DNA from: Paraferrimonas sp. SM1919
GTDB lineage: Bacteria > Pseudomonadota > Gammaproteobacteria > Enterobacterales > Shewanellaceae
Reading direction: 5' to 3'
Assembly (NCBI RefSeq): GCF_010993985.1
Contig: NZ_WINH01000007.1
Span: 62,001-126,000, forward strand
DNA length: 64,000 nucleotides
Of this stretch, positions 43,342 through 54,030 are shown in pieces; positions within the stretch are counted from its first letter, which is position 1; each line of letters opens with the position of its first letter. A program made the position numbers and the translations under genes. Under the pieces are notes generated by a model. The model saw nothing but the letters and a program-made list of their open reading frames with translations, searched no databases and was not told the origin of the DNA.

Positions 43342-45183
43342 TTACTGGCCAGCGTAGGTAACTTCAGCTTGTGCCTTTAAGTGCTCAATAAGAGCAAGGT
43401 AAAGGGCATTAGTGCGTTCTTGGGTTAAGCGCTGACTGAATCCTGATAGCATTTCTGCTTCAAGTGATTCACCCACATTAATGGCATCGACGACCACTAC
43501 ACCATAACCATCTGCAGTTCGAGCTGTGCTGGTTTGGCCAATGGCCAGTTTAAATGCTTCTTCTGCGATACCGCGGTCAACGGTGGCATTAAAGCGACCA
43601 AGAGTCTTAGTTTCAGTTAGCTCAGCGACAGTTTGACCATCACGAATACTTTGGGCAATTTCTTCAGCTTTAACTTTGGCAAGAGCTAAGCTTTGCTCTT
43701 CTGTTAATGCTTGCTGAACCTGCTCGGTAACCTCAGTTAGAGGTTGAGTACCTGCTAGTTGGTGCGATTTAACACGCAGCACCATAACCTTGTCAGCTCC
43801 GACTTCGATTGGCTCTGAGTTAAAGCGTGAATTGATAACTTCATCAGAAAAAATAATTTCTAGAGTATCTGCTTTGTTAAATGGTGCTGGTGCAGCCATT
43901 CGATTAAATGCCGGACTCGTTTTGATTGCTAGACCAAGTTCTTTGCTAACCGTCTCAAGAGAATCAGGTATTTCATAGCTAATGCTGGCAAGTTGCTCAG
44001 ATAGTTGGAAAAATTCCTGTTGAGCGGCATCACGCTTTAGCGAGTTTTCTATAGAATCTTTAACTTCGGATAGCGGTGACTGGCCTGCAGCTTCAATATC
44101 TAGCACTTTTAGGATTTGGTAACCAAAGTCAGTTTTAACAACATCAGACACAGCGCCTTTATCAAGGGCAAACAAAGCGTCATCAAATTCTTGCGACATT
44201 ACCCCAGCTTGGAACCAGTCTAATTGGCCACCATTCTCTGCTGAGAATGTATCATCAGAATGAGTTTTTGCAAGTTCGGCAAAATCAGCACCTAATCGAA
44301 TTTGGGCTAAGATGTCCTGGGCTTTTAACTCTGCACCTTCGCTATCATTGATTAGAATATGTGCGGCTAAGCGCTTTTCAGGAGTTTGATACTGGCTAAG
44401 GTTGTCTTGGTAGTATTGCTCAACCTCACTTTGCTCAAGTTCGACTTTAGCAGCAAGTGACGTTAGGTCTAGCTCTACATATTCAAGAGTTACTGTTTCT
44501 TCAACATTAAAAAGATTAAGGTTTTGGTCATAGTAAGTTTGAATTTGCTCTTCACTGAGCTGAACTTGGTCAGTAAAGTCGGTACTGCTGACATTCACGC
44601 TGCGAATGTCACGAGATTGACTTAACAATACAGCTTGCTCTTGAACCTCAGATTCCAAAGTGAATTCACTGTTTGTGATCGCCTGAATTAACTGTGCTCG
44701 GCTTAGATCCGATTCTAGCATGTCACGGAAACGACTTGGTGATAAACCAGCATTTCTAAGGGTAGCAAGGTAAACATCATTATTAAATTGACCATCTACT
44801 TGAAACTCAGGCATTGAGCGAATGGCTTTTATGATTTGCTGATCAGAAATGCTCAAACCCAGTTCAGCTGCAGCTTGATCCAATAGCGTTTTTGAGATTA
44901 AACGCTCTAATACCCCTTGACGGATACTTGCAATATAACTTGGGTTTGCGGCTAATTGGTTGAACATCTCGCCTAATTGACTTTCTAAACGAGCACGCTC
45001 ATTGTTATAAGCTTGTTCAACTTCGGCTTGGGAAATAACTACACCGTTAACTTCTGCAGCAGGAGCTACATTGTTACCAGATAAGTAGTTGCCAACACCT
45101 GCAACGGCAAAAGACAGTATAACAAGAACCAAAATCGTCTTAGCTACTGGACCCTGTGAACCTTCGCGGATCTTTTCTAACAT
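43342..45183 (-). CDS. ppiD: Periplasmic folding chaperone PpiD
   Basis: A 613-aa membrane-anchored SurA-like chaperone that assists proteins emerging from the Sec translocon. The N-terminus (MLEKIREGSQGP) is cytosolic, followed by one membrane helix (~14-32), a SurA_N-like chaperone region (~35-190), a parvulin domain (~260-355, KRLAAHILINDSEGAEL...FGYQILKVL) and a C-terminal chaperone domain. Length matches E. coli PpiD (623 aa). It follows hupB in the lon-hupB-ppiD order shared with enterobacteria. Confidence 0.94.
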   Translation of the reverse strand: MLEKIREGSQGPVAKTILVLVILSFAVAGVGNYLSGNNVAPAAEVNGVVISQAEVEQAYNNERARLESQLGEMFNQLAANPSYIASIRQGVLERLISKTLLDQAAAELGLSISDQQIIKAIRSMPEFQVDGQFNNDVYLATLRNAGLSPSRFRDMLESDLSRAQLIQAITNSEFTLESEVQEQAVLLSQSRDIRSVNVSSTDFTDQVQLSEEQIQTYYDQNLNLFNVEETVTLEYVELDLTSLAAKVELEQSEVEQYYQDNLSQYQTPEKRLAAHILINDSEGAELKAQDILAQIRLGADFAELAKTHSDDTFSAENGGQLDWFQAGVMSQEFDDALFALDKGAVSDVVKTDFGYQILKVLDIEAAGQSPLSEVKDSIENSLKRDAAQQEFFQLSEQLASISYEIPDSLETVSKELGLAIKTSPAFNRMAAPAPFNKADTLEIIFSDEVINSRFNSEPIEVGADKVMVLRVKSHQLAGTQPLTEVTEQVQQALTEEQSLALAKVKAEEIAQSIRDGQTVAELTETKTLGRFNATVDRGIAEEAFKLAIGQTSTARTADGYGVVVVDAINVGESLEAEMLSGFSQRLTQERTNALYLALIEHLKAQAEVTYAGQ

Positions 45184-45288
45184 CTAAATAACTCACTTGT
45201 CGCCTTGGGCGATCATATTTACTGCCAATGAAAATAATTTGGCACCAATAAAAAAGCGCACATGAATTATCAGTGCGCCTTTGGCTGT

Positions 45289-45331
45289 TTAAGGTAAAAC
45301 CTTAAAATCATAAGGCACCATAAGGTGCCTT
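45289..45331 (-). terminator. Two hairpins downstream of hupB
   Basis: TAAGGCACC/GGTGCCTTA (45312-45331) and TTTAAGG/CCTTAAA (45289-45306), in tandem after the hupB stop at 45359. The first is followed on the minus strand by an interrupted T tract. They probably terminate or attenuate hupB transcripts before ppiD. Confidence 0.65.
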
Positions 45332-45358
45332 AGTTACACAGATATAATCTGCGCTTGA

Positions 45359-45631
45359 TTAGTTAACAGCGTCTTTAAGCGCTTTACCAGCTTTAAATGC
45401 TGGGATAGTAGCAGCTTCGATCTTGATCTCTTGACCTGTTTGTGGGTTACGGCCAGTACGCTCTGCGCGTTGACGAGTTTCGAAAGTACCGAAACCAACA
45501 AGAGAGATTTTCTCACCGTCTTTAAGACCTTCAGTAACTGCACCAATAAAAGAATCTAGAGCACGGCCAGCCGCAGCTTTTGAAATATCAGCACCAGAAG
45601 CAATTTTCTCGATTAATTGAGACTTATTCAT
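45359..45631 (-). CDS. hupB: DNA-binding protein HU-beta
   Basis: A 90-aa nucleoid protein from ATG 45631, with GGGGA nearby upstream. The open frame extends 14 codons further but those have no ribosome site. The HU signature [21 protein letters not shown] and the intercalating proline arm (NPQTGQEI) are intact. HU bends DNA and compacts the chromosome. Sits between lon and ppiD as in enterobacteria. Codons look strongly biased, consistent with abundance. Confidence 0.97.
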   Translation of the reverse strand: MNKSQLIEKIASGADISKAAAGRALDSFIGAVTEGLKDGEKISLVGFGTFETRQRAERTGRNPQTGQEIKIEAATIPAFKAGKALKDAVN

Positions 45632-45875
45632 GTCATCCCCTATAAATATAACTTCTACGCTAGCTAAATCCACTTTAGCACTTCTGCGTAGCTAAAAAAC
45701 TAAGTCAAACTAGTTTGACCCTATTTACTTGTTGTAATTAAGCTCTAGTCCAGCCCTCACAAGGGTTTGTGTTGATGGACAGTGCTCAATCAAGATACCA
45801 CTTTAAAATGATTTGAAAAGCCCTAATTGCCACTTTTTTCACGATTTTTTAAAAAAAATGGCAATTTGGAACAAA

Positions 45876-48224
45876 TTATCCGGCTTCAAATCCCTCTGGC
45901 GGACGTTCTAAAGCAATTTTTAGTACATCATCCACCCATTGAACTGGGTGAATTTCTAAATTACCAATTACATTCGCCGGAATTTCTTCTAAATCTTTTT
46001 CATTATCTTTTGGAATAATGACGGTTTTAATGCCACCTCGATGGGCCGCGAGTAACTTTTCTTTAAGACCACCAATAGGTAACACTTCACCGCGTAAGGT
46101 GATTTCACCTGTCATGGCGACATCGGCTCTAACCGGGTTGCCAGTTAATGAAGAAACCAAGGTGGTACACATGGCAATACCGGCAGAAGGACCATCTTTA
46201 GGTGTGGCGCCCTCAGGTACATGCACATGGATGTCTCGTTTTTCATAGAAATCGTCATTGATCCCAAGCTTGTCGGCACGCTGCCTAACGACAGTCATTG
46301 CAGCTTGAATCGATTCTTGCATTACATCACCAAGGCTACCGGTGTAAGTAAGCTTGCCTTTGCCTGCAACAGAGGTGGCTTCGATGGTCAGTAAATCACC
46401 ACCTACTTCAGTCCAAGCTAGGCCAACGACTTGTCCTACTTGGTTATGGCTTTCAGCCTTGCCAAAGTCAAAGCGCTGAACGCCAAGGAAGTCTTTTAGG
46501 TTATCACCATCAACGGTAACCGTTTTAATGTCTTTATTCAGAAGGATCTTCTTCACGGCTTTGCGGCAGATTTTAGAGACTTCACGCTCCAATGAACGAA
46601 CCCCTGCTTCTCGGGTGTAGTAGCGTACAATACCAAGCAGTGCTGAGTCTTCTACAATTAGCTCGCCTTTTTTCAGGCCGTTACGTTTTACTTGCTTAGG
46701 CAGTAAGTGTTGCTTAGCAATATTAAGCTTTTCATCTTCGGTGTAACCAGAAAGACGAATCACTTCCATACGGTCAAGTAGTGGACCTGGAATATTCATT
46801 GAGTTAGAAGTCGCGACAAACATGACATCTGATAGGTCGTAGTCCACTTCTAGGTAGTGGTCGTTAAAGGCTGTGTTTTGCTCAGGATCTAATACCTCAA
46901 GTAATGCTGAAGCTGGATCCCCTCGCATATCTGAGCTCATCTTATCGATTTCATCTAACAGGAATAGTGGGTTCTTAACTTCCACTTTCGCCATGTTTTG
47001 AATGATCTTACCTGGCATAGAACCAATATAAGTACGACGGTGCCCACGGATTTCCGCTTCATCACGCACACCACCTAGAGCCATACGCACGTATTTACGG
47101 CCCGTTGCCTTGGCAATGGATTGACCTAAAGAGGTTTTACCCACACCTGGTGGCCCCACAAGACATAGGATAGGCCCTTTAAGTTGCTTTACTCGGCTCT
47201 GAACGGCTAAATACTCGATTATGCGTTCTTTTACTTTCTCAAGACCGTAGTGGTCGCTATCCAGTACTTGCTCAGCTACGCTAATGTCACGTTTAATTTT
47301 AGAGCGTTTCTTCCAAGGTACGTTAGTCATCCAGTCGATGTAGCTGCGCACAACGGTGGCTTCAGCTGACATGGCTGACATCATTTTTAGCTTATTTAAC
47401 TCAGCAGTGGTTTTTTCTTTCGCTTCAGGTGGTAGGCCAGCCTCTTCAATTTTCTTGGCCATTTGCTCAAATTCGTCTAAGCCGCCTTCATCCAGGTCGC
47501 CCAGTTCTTTTTGAATGGCTTTCATTTGCTCATTCAAGTAGTACTCGCGCTGGCTTTTTTCCATCTGTTTTTTTACACGGCCACGAATTCTTTTCTCTAC
47601 CTGCAGGATATCAAGCTCAGACTCCATCATCCCCATTAGGTATTCAAGACGCTCTTGAACGTCAATCATCTCTAAGATCGATTGCTTATCATCAAGCTTA
47701 AGGGGCATATGTGCTGCAATAGTGTCTGCGAGGCGAGCAGCTTCATCAATTCCTGATAACGAAGTGAGTACTTCAGGTGGAATTTTCTTGTTTAGTTTTA
47801 TGTAGCCTTCAAATTGATTAACCGCAGAACGAATCAATACTTCCTCTTGCTGCTCTTCAATAGCGGCACTGACTAGTGGTTCTGCTTCAACTTTAAAAAA
47901 TGGTTCTTCCTCTAAGTTTTGGCAAACTTTAGCGCGCTGAGCACCTTCGACGAGAACTTTTACTGTTCCATCTGGTAACTGTAGAAGTTGTAAAATATTA
48001 ACAATGGTACCTACCTGATAAACATCATCTAGGCTAGGTTCATCGACATCCGCATCCTGTTGAGCCAGTAGTAATACTTGCTTGTCCTTGTCCATAGCGG
48101 CATCTAGGGCAGCTATAGATTTCTCACGACCAACAAATAACGGAATTACCATATGAGGATATACTACTACATCGCGCAGGGGCAGAACCGGCAATTCTTT
48201 GCGATCAATCGTTTCTTGGGTCAT
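45876..48224 (-). CDS. lon: ATP-dependent protease Lon
   Basis: A 782-aa hexameric AAA+ serine protease that degrades misfolded and regulatory proteins. It has a LonN substrate domain (~10-210), the AAA+ module with Walker [10 protein letters not shown] (~355-363) and Walker [10 protein letters not shown], and the S16 protease domain with catalytic Ser in [11 protein letters not shown] (~679) and a Lys about 43 residues later. Length matches E. coli Lon (784 aa). Downstream of clpX, upstream of hupB. I did not find a convincing sigma-32 promoter in the 160 bp before it. Confidence 0.97.
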   Translation of the reverse strand: MTQETIDRKELPVLPLRDVVVYPHMVIPLFVGREKSIAALDAAMDKDKQVLLLAQQDADVDEPSLDDVYQVGTIVNILQLLQLPDGTVKVLVEGAQRAKVCQNLEEEPFFKVEAEPLVSAAIEEQQEEVLIRSAVNQFEGYIKLNKKIPPEVLTSLSGIDEAARLADTIAAHMPLKLDDKQSILEMIDVQERLEYLMGMMESELDILQVEKRIRGRVKKQMEKSQREYYLNEQMKAIQKELGDLDEGGLDEFEQMAKKIEEAGLPPEAKEKTTAELNKLKMMSAMSAEATVVRSYIDWMTNVPWKKRSKIKRDISVAEQVLDSDHYGLEKVKERIIEYLAVQSRVKQLKGPILCLVGPPGVGKTSLGQSIAKATGRKYVRMALGGVRDEAEIRGHRRTYIGSMPGKIIQNMAKVEVKNPLFLLDEIDKMSSDMRGDPASALLEVLDPEQNTAFNDHYLEVDYDLSDVMFVATSNSMNIPGPLLDRMEVIRLSGYTEDEKLNIAKQHLLPKQVKRNGLKKGELIVEDSALLGIVRYYTREAGVRSLEREVSKICRKAVKKILLNKDIKTVTVDGDNLKDFLGVQRFDFGKAESHNQVGQVVGLAWTEVGGDLLTIEATSVAGKGKLTYTGSLGDVMQESIQAAMTVVRQRADKLGINDDFYEKRDIHVHVPEGATPKDGPSAGIAMCTTLVSSLTGNPVRADVAMTGEITLRGEVLPIGGLKEKLLAAHRGGIKTVIIPKDNEKDLEEIPANVIGNLEIHPVQWVDDVLKIALERPPEGFEAG

Positions 48225-48334
48225 TCTTATATTCCGTTTCGTAATGAATATGCTTAGGTCAACTTAAAATTTAAGGCGACGTGTTAATTAAGTATATGTG
48301 GGTAAAATCGATAGTTTCAATAGGTTAAATGAAA

Positions 48335-48356
48335 AAAGGAGCCATTTGGCTCCTTT
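48335..48356 (-). terminator. Terminator after clpX
   Basis: AAAGGAGCCA/TGGCTCCTTT stem with a TT loop and a T tract on the minus strand, 31 bp after the clpX stop; separates clpX from lon. Confidence 0.88.
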
Positions 48357-48387
48357 ATAGTAACATTTTTAATGTTGAAGGTCGGTT

Positions 48388-49668
48388 TTACTCAGCAACG
48401 GCTTGTTGTTGTTCGCTATTGTCGTAGATCAATAGGGGTTCCGATTCACCATTAATGACTCCTTCGTCTACTACTGCACGCACCACACCCTCTAGGGAAG
48501 GAATTTCGTACATAGTATCAAGCAGAACATTTTCTACAATTGAACGCAGACCACGAGCACCCGTTTTACGCTCCATTGCTTTTTTAGCGATGGCAGCTAG
48601 AGCATCTTGACGAAACTCAAGGTCAACCCCTTCCATTTCAAATAGGGCTGCATATTGCTTAGTAATGGCGTTTTTAGGTTCACTTAGAATTTGTACCAAT
48701 GCCTCTTCATCAAGCTCTTCAAGGGTAGCCATAACCGGTAGACGACCAATGAATTCTGGAATGAGACCATACTTAACCAAGTCTTGGGCTTCAACCTTAG
48801 CAAGGATGTCAGATAAGGTCATTTGCTCATTAACGCCTTTGACTTCAGCGCCAAAGCCTATGCCTGTTCCTACATTCGCACGTTGTTCAATCACTTTATC
48901 TAAACCTGCGAATGCACCACCACAGATAAATAGGATTTTAGAGGTATCAACCTGTAAGAATTCCTGTTGTGGATGCTTCCGGCCACCTTGGGGTGGTACC
49001 GAGGCAATGGTTCCTTCAATCAGTTTTAGTAGTGCTTGCTGTACACCTTCACCTGAAACATCACGGGTGATCGATGGGTTATCTGCCTTACGAGAAATCT
49101 TGTCGATTTCATCTACGTAAACAATACCACGTTGGGCTTTTTCTACGTCGTAATCACATTTTTGCAATAGCTTTTGAATGATATTTTCAACATCTTCACC
49201 CACATAACCGGCTTCGGTTAAGGTGGTCGCATCAGCCATTGTAAAAGGAACGTCTAACAAACGTGCCATCGTCTCAGCAAGCAAGGTTTTACCAGAGCCA
49301 GTTGGACCAAGTAAAAGAATGTTACTTTTACCCAACTCTACGCCATCTTTGCTACGGTCACCGTTTTGTAGACGCTTATAGTGGTTGTATACCGCTACAG
49401 ATAATACTTTTTTAGCAGTATCTTGACCAATTACATAGTCATCCAAATGCGCACGAATTTCTTTTGGAGTAGGGAGCTTTTTACCATCTAATTGTGGGGT
49501 AGCTTCTTTTACTTCTTCACGAATGATGTCATTACAAAGATCAACACATTCGTCACACACATATACAGAAGGGCCCGCAATTAATTTGCGGACTTCATGC
49601 TGGCTTTTGCCACAAAACGAACAGTACAACAGTTTTTTGTTGTCGCTTTCGTTATTGTTATCATTCAT
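48388..49668 (-). CDS. clpX: ClpX, ATPase subunit of ClpXP protease
   Basis: A 426-aa AAA+ unfoldase. The N-terminal zinc-binding domain has C16-x2-C19 and C38-x2-C41. Walker A is [12 protein letters not shown] (~119-130), Walker B is [11 protein letters not shown], the pore loop lies in [10 protein letters not shown], and the ClpP-contact loop is recognisable as GFGAEV. Delivers ssrA-tagged and other substrates to ClpP. Sits 68 bp downstream of clpP and probably shares its transcript. Confidence 0.97.
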   Translation of the reverse strand: MNDNNNESDNKKLLYCSFCGKSQHEVRKLIAGPSVYVCDECVDLCNDIIREEVKEATPQLDGKKLPTPKEIRAHLDDYVIGQDTAKKVLSVAVYNHYKRLQNGDRSKDGVELGKSNILLLGPTGSGKTLLAETMARLLDVPFTMADATTLTEAGYVGEDVENIIQKLLQKCDYDVEKAQRGIVYVDEIDKISRKADNPSITRDVSGEGVQQALLKLIEGTIASVPPQGGRKHPQQEFLQVDTSKILFICGGAFAGLDKVIEQRANVGTGIGFGAEVKGVNEQMTLSDILAKVEAQDLVKYGLIPEFIGRLPVMATLEELDEEALVQILSEPKNAITKQYAALFEMEGVDLEFRQDALAAIAKKAMERKTGARGLRSIVENVLLDTMYEIPSLEGVVRAVVDEGVINGESEPLLIYDNSEQQQAVAE

Positions 49669-49736
49669 TTAAATACCTCTTCTGCCTGAGAACTACTGAA
49701 CTAGGAAAGTATTAACTGTGAAATTTAGTTTAGCAG

Positions 49737-50345
49737 TTATCGGCTAGCTAGGATTGAGTCAACCAATCCATATTCTACAGCTTGCTCTGCGCTCATAAAG
49801 TTATCACGATCGGTATCTTTCTCGATTACCTCTAGTGGTTGACCTGTATGTTGTGCAAGAGTTTCATTCAAACGCTGCTTTATGCCTAAAATTTCTTGTG
49901 CATGGATAGCAATATCCGATGCTTGACCTTGGAAGCCGCCAAGGGGTTGGTGAATCATTACTCGGGCATTTGGCTGAACATAGCGCTTACCCTTAGCACC
50001 GCCAGCAAGTAAAAATGCACCCATAGAGCAAGCTTGGCCCATGCACACCGTTGCCACGTCCGGCTTGATAAATTGCATAGTGTCATAAATTGACATACCA
50101 GCAGTTACCGAACCACCTGGGGAGTTAATATACAGGTAAATTTCCTTGTCAGGGTTTTCAGCTTCCAAAAATAAAAGCTGCGCCACAACTAAATTCGCCA
50201 TATGCTCTTCAACTTGACCAGTTAAGAAGATAATACGTTCTTTAAGAAGGCGAGAATAGATGTCGTAGGAGCGCTCACCCTTGGAAGTTTGTTCGACTAC
50301 CATTGGTACTAATGCATTCATTACCGCTTGTGGGTCTTGATTCAT
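49737..50345 (-). CDS. clpP: ClpP, proteolytic subunit of Clp protease
   Basis: A 202-aa serine peptidase forming tetradecamers. The catalytic triad is S107 ([10 protein letters not shown]), H132 (VMIHQPLGG) and D181 (DTDRDNFMS). The N-terminus [20 protein letters not shown] includes a short propeptide. GGAA lies upstream of ATG. Positioned between tig and clpX, the conserved order. Confidence 0.97.
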   Translation of the reverse strand: MNQDPQAVMNALVPMVVEQTSKGERSYDIYSRLLKERIIFLTGQVEEHMANLVVAQLLFLEAENPDKEIYLYINSPGGSVTAGMSIYDTMQFIKPDVATVCMGQACSMGAFLLAGGAKGKRYVQPNARVMIHQPLGGFQGQASDIAIHAQEILGIKQRLNETLAQHTGQPLEVIEKDTDRDNFMSAEQAVEYGLVDSILASR

Positions 50346-50431
50346 ATCATTCCTTTCCTAATAAAAATGGCTCGCAAGGAACAATCCATGCGAGCCATAA
50401 AAATGACTTCTAAACGAAACCGGTCAGTTAA

Positions 50432-51736
50432 TTAACGTTGACCAGCTTGGTTCATGAACTCTTCAAAAGCAACTTCTTTCTCTGTTACTTTAGCTGTTTC
50501 TAGTAGCTTTTCAACCGCTTGTTCTTCAAGTGCAACATTTTTCATTTGTTGCATAAGTTCTTGATTACCTTTGTAGTGGGCAATAACTTCTGCTGGATCT
50601 TCATACGCAGAAGACATTGAAGCGATTAATTCTTCAACTTTTTCATCTGAAGCTTCTAGTTCGTTTGACTTGATAACTTCACCAAGTAATAAGCCTACCT
50701 TAACGCGACGTGCAGCTTGCTCAGTGAATAGCTCAGCTGGTAATTCTGGCATATTCTTGTTTTGAGCACCGCCCATGCGTTGTACCGCTTGTTGACGTAG
50801 AACGTTAACTTCTTGCTCAACTAGTGCTGCAGGAACTTCTAACTCGTTCTTCGCTACTAGACCATCAAGAGTTTGAGTCTTGATGTTCGCTTTCAGAGCT
50901 TGATCTAGTTCGCGCTGCATGTTCTTTTCAATTTCAGCTTTAAGTGCGTCTACGCCACCTTCAGTGATACCAAATAGAGCAACAAACTCATCATTTAGTT
51001 CAGGTAGAACCGCTTCAGTTACTTCAGTCAGAGTAATTGCGAAAGTCGCTGCTTTACCTTTTAGGTTCTCAGCGTGGTACTCTTCTGGGAAAGTAACTTC
51101 GATATCGAATTGCTCACCAGCTTTGTGACCAGCGATGCCAGACTCGAAACCAGGGATCATACGGCCAGAACCGATTTCTAGATCAAAACCTTCACCTTTA
51201 CCGCCATCGAACTCTTCGCCATCGATAGAACCAACGAAGTCAATTTTAACTTTGTCGCCATCTTTTGCTTCACGTTCAACCGCTTCAAATTTAGCGTGTT
51301 GCTTACGTAGCGTATCAACCATTGAATCAATGTCTTCAGCTTTGATTGTACAAACTGGCTTTTCAACTTCAATTGCGTCTAGGTTAGCAAGTTCAACTTC
51401 TGGGTAAACTTCTACAGTAGCAGTGAATACGAAATCTTCGCCTTCAGATTGTGTAGGAGCGAAAGTTGGCATACCAGCTGGGTTGATTTTCTCAGCAACT
51501 ACAGCTTCAAAGAAGCTACGTTGCATTGCTTCACCCATTACTTCTTGACGGATAGCTGCGCCAAAACGCTTGTTAACAACGCTTAGTGGTACTTTACCAG
51601 GACGGAAACCGTCAATACGAACGCGCTTTGCTTCGCTTTTTAGCTTAGCAGCAACCATATCTTCGATTTGCTTAGCTTCTATAGTAATGGTCAGGCGACG
51701 CTCTAGACCTTGAGTGGTTTCAACTGAAACTTGCAT
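50432..51736 (-). CDS. tig: Trigger factor
   Basis: A 434-aa ribosome-bound chaperone. The N-terminal ribosome-binding domain has the signature-like [12 protein letters not shown] (residues 44-55). The FKBP-type prolyl isomerase domain is around 155-245 ([20 protein letters not shown]), followed by a helical C-terminal chaperone domain. Length equals E. coli TF (432 aa). First gene of the tig-clpP-clpX-lon block. Codons are biased, as for an abundant protein. Confidence 0.97.
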   Translation of the reverse strand: MQVSVETTQGLERRLTITIEAKQIEDMVAAKLKSEAKRVRIDGFRPGKVPLSVVNKRFGAAIRQEVMGEAMQRSFFEAVVAEKINPAGMPTFAPTQSEGEDFVFTATVEVYPEVELANLDAIEVEKPVCTIKAEDIDSMVDTLRKQHAKFEAVEREAKDGDKVKIDFVGSIDGEEFDGGKGEGFDLEIGSGRMIPGFESGIAGHKAGEQFDIEVTFPEEYHAENLKGKAATFAITLTEVTEAVLPELNDEFVALFGITEGGVDALKAEIEKNMQRELDQALKANIKTQTLDGLVAKNELEVPAALVEQEVNVLRQQAVQRMGGAQNKNMPELPAELFTEQAARRVKVGLLLGEVIKSNELEASDEKVEELIASMSSAYEDPAEVIAHYKGNQELMQQMKNVALEEQAVEKLLETAKVTEKEVAFEEFMNQAGQR

Positions 51737-51916
51737 TGATGTTACCTCAATAAATTCTATGTTTTATTTAAACGAACGCAATAACGCCCATTAAAAAATT
51801 CTTACCGCTGCTACTGTTGTTTATAGGTTACTAGATACCTAAATCGTGCTTGCGGATTTTATAGCTTTAAAATAAGACGGGGCATTATAGCCAGCGTTTG
51901 GATAAGAGTCGAGTGC

Positions 51917-51945
51917 TATGTAGTCCTTTTTCATAATTCTGTCAA
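51917..51945 (-). promoter_or_regulatory. Predicted sigma-70 promoter for tig
   Basis: On the minus strand TTGACA, 17-bp spacer, TACATA, about 180 bp upstream of tig. A perfect TATAAT (51884-51889) closer to the gene, in TGGCTATAAT, may be a second promoter. Confidence 0.5.
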
Positions 51946-52009
51946 TACAGCGCTTGGGCACTAATTAAGCGAATGAAAAATAGATACTTTTTTGAGGCTA
52001 AAACCAAAA

Positions 52010-52032
52010 AAGGTCAGCATTAAGCTGACCTT
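52010..52032 (-). terminator. Terminator of the tRNA operon
   Basis: AAGGTCAGC/GCTGACCTT stem with a five-base loop, followed by six T on the minus strand, 8 bp after the tRNA-His 3' end. Confidence 0.88.
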
Positions 52033-52039
52033 CATAAGA

Positions 52040-52116
52040 TGGGGTGACTGATGGGACTTGAACCCACGACAACCGGAATCACAATCCGGGGCTCTACCGA
52101 CTGAGCTACAATCACC
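52040..52116 (-). tRNA. tRNA-His (GTG)
   Basis: Cloverleaf with encoded CCA. The acceptor stem is GTGATTG/CAGTCAC with the extra G-1 paired to C73, diagnostic for histidine tRNA. The anticodon is GTG within GGATTGTGATTCC. D-loop TAGCTCAGTCGGTAGAGC and T-loop GGGTTCAAGTCCC are normal. Last gene of a three-tRNA operon. Confidence 0.96.
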
Positions 52117-52124
52117 ATTGTATG

Positions 52125-52201
52125 TGGCACGCCCGGCAGGACTTGAACCTGCGACCATCCGCTTAGAAGGCGGATGCTCTATCCAGCTGAGCTACGGGCG
52201 C
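52125..52201 (-). tRNA. tRNA-Arg (TCT)
   Basis: Cloverleaf with encoded CCA. The acceptor is GCGCCCG/CGGGCGT (the terminal pair is a G-T wobble). The anticodon arm CCGCCTTCTAAGCGG gives TCT, reading AGA/AGG codons like E. coli argU. T-arm CAGGTTCAAGTCCTG. 8 bp from tRNA-His. Confidence 0.95.
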
Positions 52202-52238
52202 ACTGTTCAGGAGTCTATAACCAGGACATCCTTGAATT

Positions 52239-52315
<77 letters not shown>

Positions 52316-52357
52316 ATACAGTTGTTGTTGGCGAGTTCGCCTTGACAACGGAAGCGG

Positions 52358-52386
52358 ATATTACTGACTAAGTTTAAAAGCGTCAA
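52358..52386 (-). promoter_or_regulatory. Promoter of the Pro-Arg-His tRNA operon
   Basis: On the minus strand TTGACG, exactly 17 bp, TAATAT, followed by a GC-rich discriminator (CCGC), a stringent-control feature of stable-RNA promoters. Lies 43 bp upstream of tRNA-Pro. Confidence 0.8.
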
Positions 52387-52613
52387 ACGTTTTTTTCAAA
52401 AAATAGTGTGACTGAATCTTTTTTGTGCGAATCATCAAGCTTGGCAATGATGACTTGCAACGCTGTTTAATTTTTTTAGCTAACACAACAAGCGCTTTTT
52501 AGTTGATAAGACTTCAAGTTGATTCAGGTGCTTTGGCAATGACACAGTATCAAGGGGCTGTTAAAATAGCGCTACATTTAGTGACTCATATGCCAATAGG
52601 AAGCATCACTCAC

Positions 52614-53471
52614 ATGTCAGCCCAGATCATAGATGGAAAAGCGATTGCCGCTTCAATACGTCAAAATATTTCTCAATCAGTATCAGAGCGCGTTGCTGCA
52701 GGAAAACGTGCACCAGGTTTAGCCGTTGTTTTAGTTGGTAGCGATCCTGCTTCTCAGGTTTATGTGGGTTCAAAGCGCCGAGCCTGTGAAGAAATTGGCT
52801 TTAAATCGAAGTCTTATGATTTAGAGGCAAGCACTAGCGAAGAGCAACTATTGGCATTAATTGATGTGTTAAATCTAGATAATGAAATTGACGGTATTTT
52901 AGTGCAGCTGCCTTTGCCTGAGCATATTGATACCTCTAAGGTGATTGAGCGCATTGCTCCAAACAAAGATGTGGATGGCTTTCACCCCTATAATATTGGC
53001 CGTTTAGCCCAACGTATTCCAGTTCTGCGCCCATGTACGCCAATGGGCATTATGACCCTAATCGAGTCAACCGGGGTGGACATGCATGGTTTACATGCCG
53101 TGATTGTGGGGGCGTCTAATATTGTAGGCCGTCCTATGACCCTAGAGCTGCTGCTGGCAGGTTGCACGACGACTACTTGTCACCGCTTTACTAAAGATTT
53201 AAAAGAACAGGTACAAAAGGCTGATCTACTGGTGGTAGCGGTGGGTAAGCCGAACTTTATTCCTGGGGATTGGATTAAGCCAGGTGCGATTGTGATTGAT
53301 GTGGGCATTAACCGTTTAGAGAACGGTTCACTTGTCGGTGATGTGGAATATGATGTGGCAGCCGAGCGTGCCGCCCATATTACTCCGGTTCCAGGTGGTG
53401 TTGGCCCGATGACCATTGCCAGTTTGATGCAAAATACCTTATTTGCCGCTGAAAATTACCACGACAAATAA
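52614..53471 (+). CDS. folD: Bifunctional methylenetetrahydrofolate dehydrogenase/cyclohydrolase
   Basis: 285 aa from ATG 52614 ([16 protein letters not shown]), the length typical of FolD. The open frame continues 37 codons upstream from a TTG, but those residues do not belong to the family. It interconverts 5,10-methylene-THF and 10-formyl-THF with NADP. The catalytic [13 protein letters not shown] (Tyr and Lys), the signature [13 protein letters not shown], the NADP-binding [10 protein letters not shown] and the terminal [12 protein letters not shown] are all present. Cytoplasmic. AGGA lies 12 bases upstream. Ends in a strong terminator. Confidence 0.96.
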   Translation: MSAQIIDGKAIAASIRQNISQSVSERVAAGKRAPGLAVVLVGSDPASQVYVGSKRRACEEIGFKSKSYDLEASTSEEQLLALIDVLNLDNEIDGILVQLPLPEHIDTSKVIERIAPNKDVDGFHPYNIGRLAQRIPVLRPCTPMGIMTLIESTGVDMHGLHAVIVGASNIVGRPMTLELLLAGCTTTTCHRFTKDLKEQVQKADLLVVAVGKPNFIPGDWIKPGAIVIDVGINRLENGSLVGDVEYDVAAERAAHITPVPGGVGPMTIASLMQNTLFAAENYHDK

Positions 53472-53490
53472 CACCTGCAAGATTTATAGT

Positions 53491-53515
53491 AAAAGACAGC
53501 TTAGGCTGTCTTTTT
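53491..53515 (+). terminator. Terminator after folD
   Basis: AAAAGACAGC/GCTGTCTTTT stem with loop TTAG and a trailing T run, 20 bp after the folD stop. Confidence 0.9.
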
Positions 53516-53534
53516 CATTTTAGAGGGATACCCA

Positions 53535-53957
53535 ATGTGGCAACAATATTCTATTACTTTACCCGCTAAGCGTCGTGGTTTTCATTTGATCACTGACTTA
53601 ATTGAAAGCTCAATCAGTGAATTACATCGGGTTAAAATGGGCTTGTTACACCTACAACTTCAGCACACCTCGGCCTCAATTACCCTCAATGAAAATGCCG
53701 ATCCTACGGTTAGGCAAGATTTTGAGCATTTTTTCAATAAGACTGTGCCTAATATGGCTGGCTTTAAGCATACCTATGAAGGTCCCGATGATATGCCGGC
53801 TCATATCAAATCCAGCCTATTGGGCACCTCGTTAACGCTACCAATCAGTCATGGTCGTTTGGCGTTAGGTACCTGGCAGGGGATCTATTTAGGCGAGCAT
53901 CGAGATTACGGCGGTGAGCGACGTATTATTGCTACCCTTAATGGGCAACTTGAGTAA
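53535..53957 (+). CDS. yjbQ: YjbQ family protein (UPF0047)
   Basis: A 140-aa conserved protein. It shows the family motifs [26 protein letters not shown] and [19 protein letters not shown], with conserved His and Asp that bind metal in family structures. Members can substitute weakly for thiamine-phosphate synthase in E. coli assays, but the physiological role is unsettled. AGAGGG lies eight bases before ATG. Sits between folD and pepD, each apparently its own unit. Confidence 0.92.
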   Translation: MWQQYSITLPAKRRGFHLITDLIESSISELHRVKMGLLHLQLQHTSASITLNENADPTVRQDFEHFFNKTVPNMAGFKHTYEGPDDMPAHIKSSLLGTSLTLPISHGRLALGTWQGIYLGEHRDYGGERRIIATLNGQLE

Positions 53958-54030
53958 TTTTTAACAGTCAAAGTTTGTGATAAGATGCCTCGGTTAATAA
54001 TTGTATAAAATATTTTATCGGAGCTTTTCA

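Noticed and set aside
45334..45546. 70-codon frame overlapping hupB
   Set aside because: An out-of-frame shadow of the highly biased hupB sequence.
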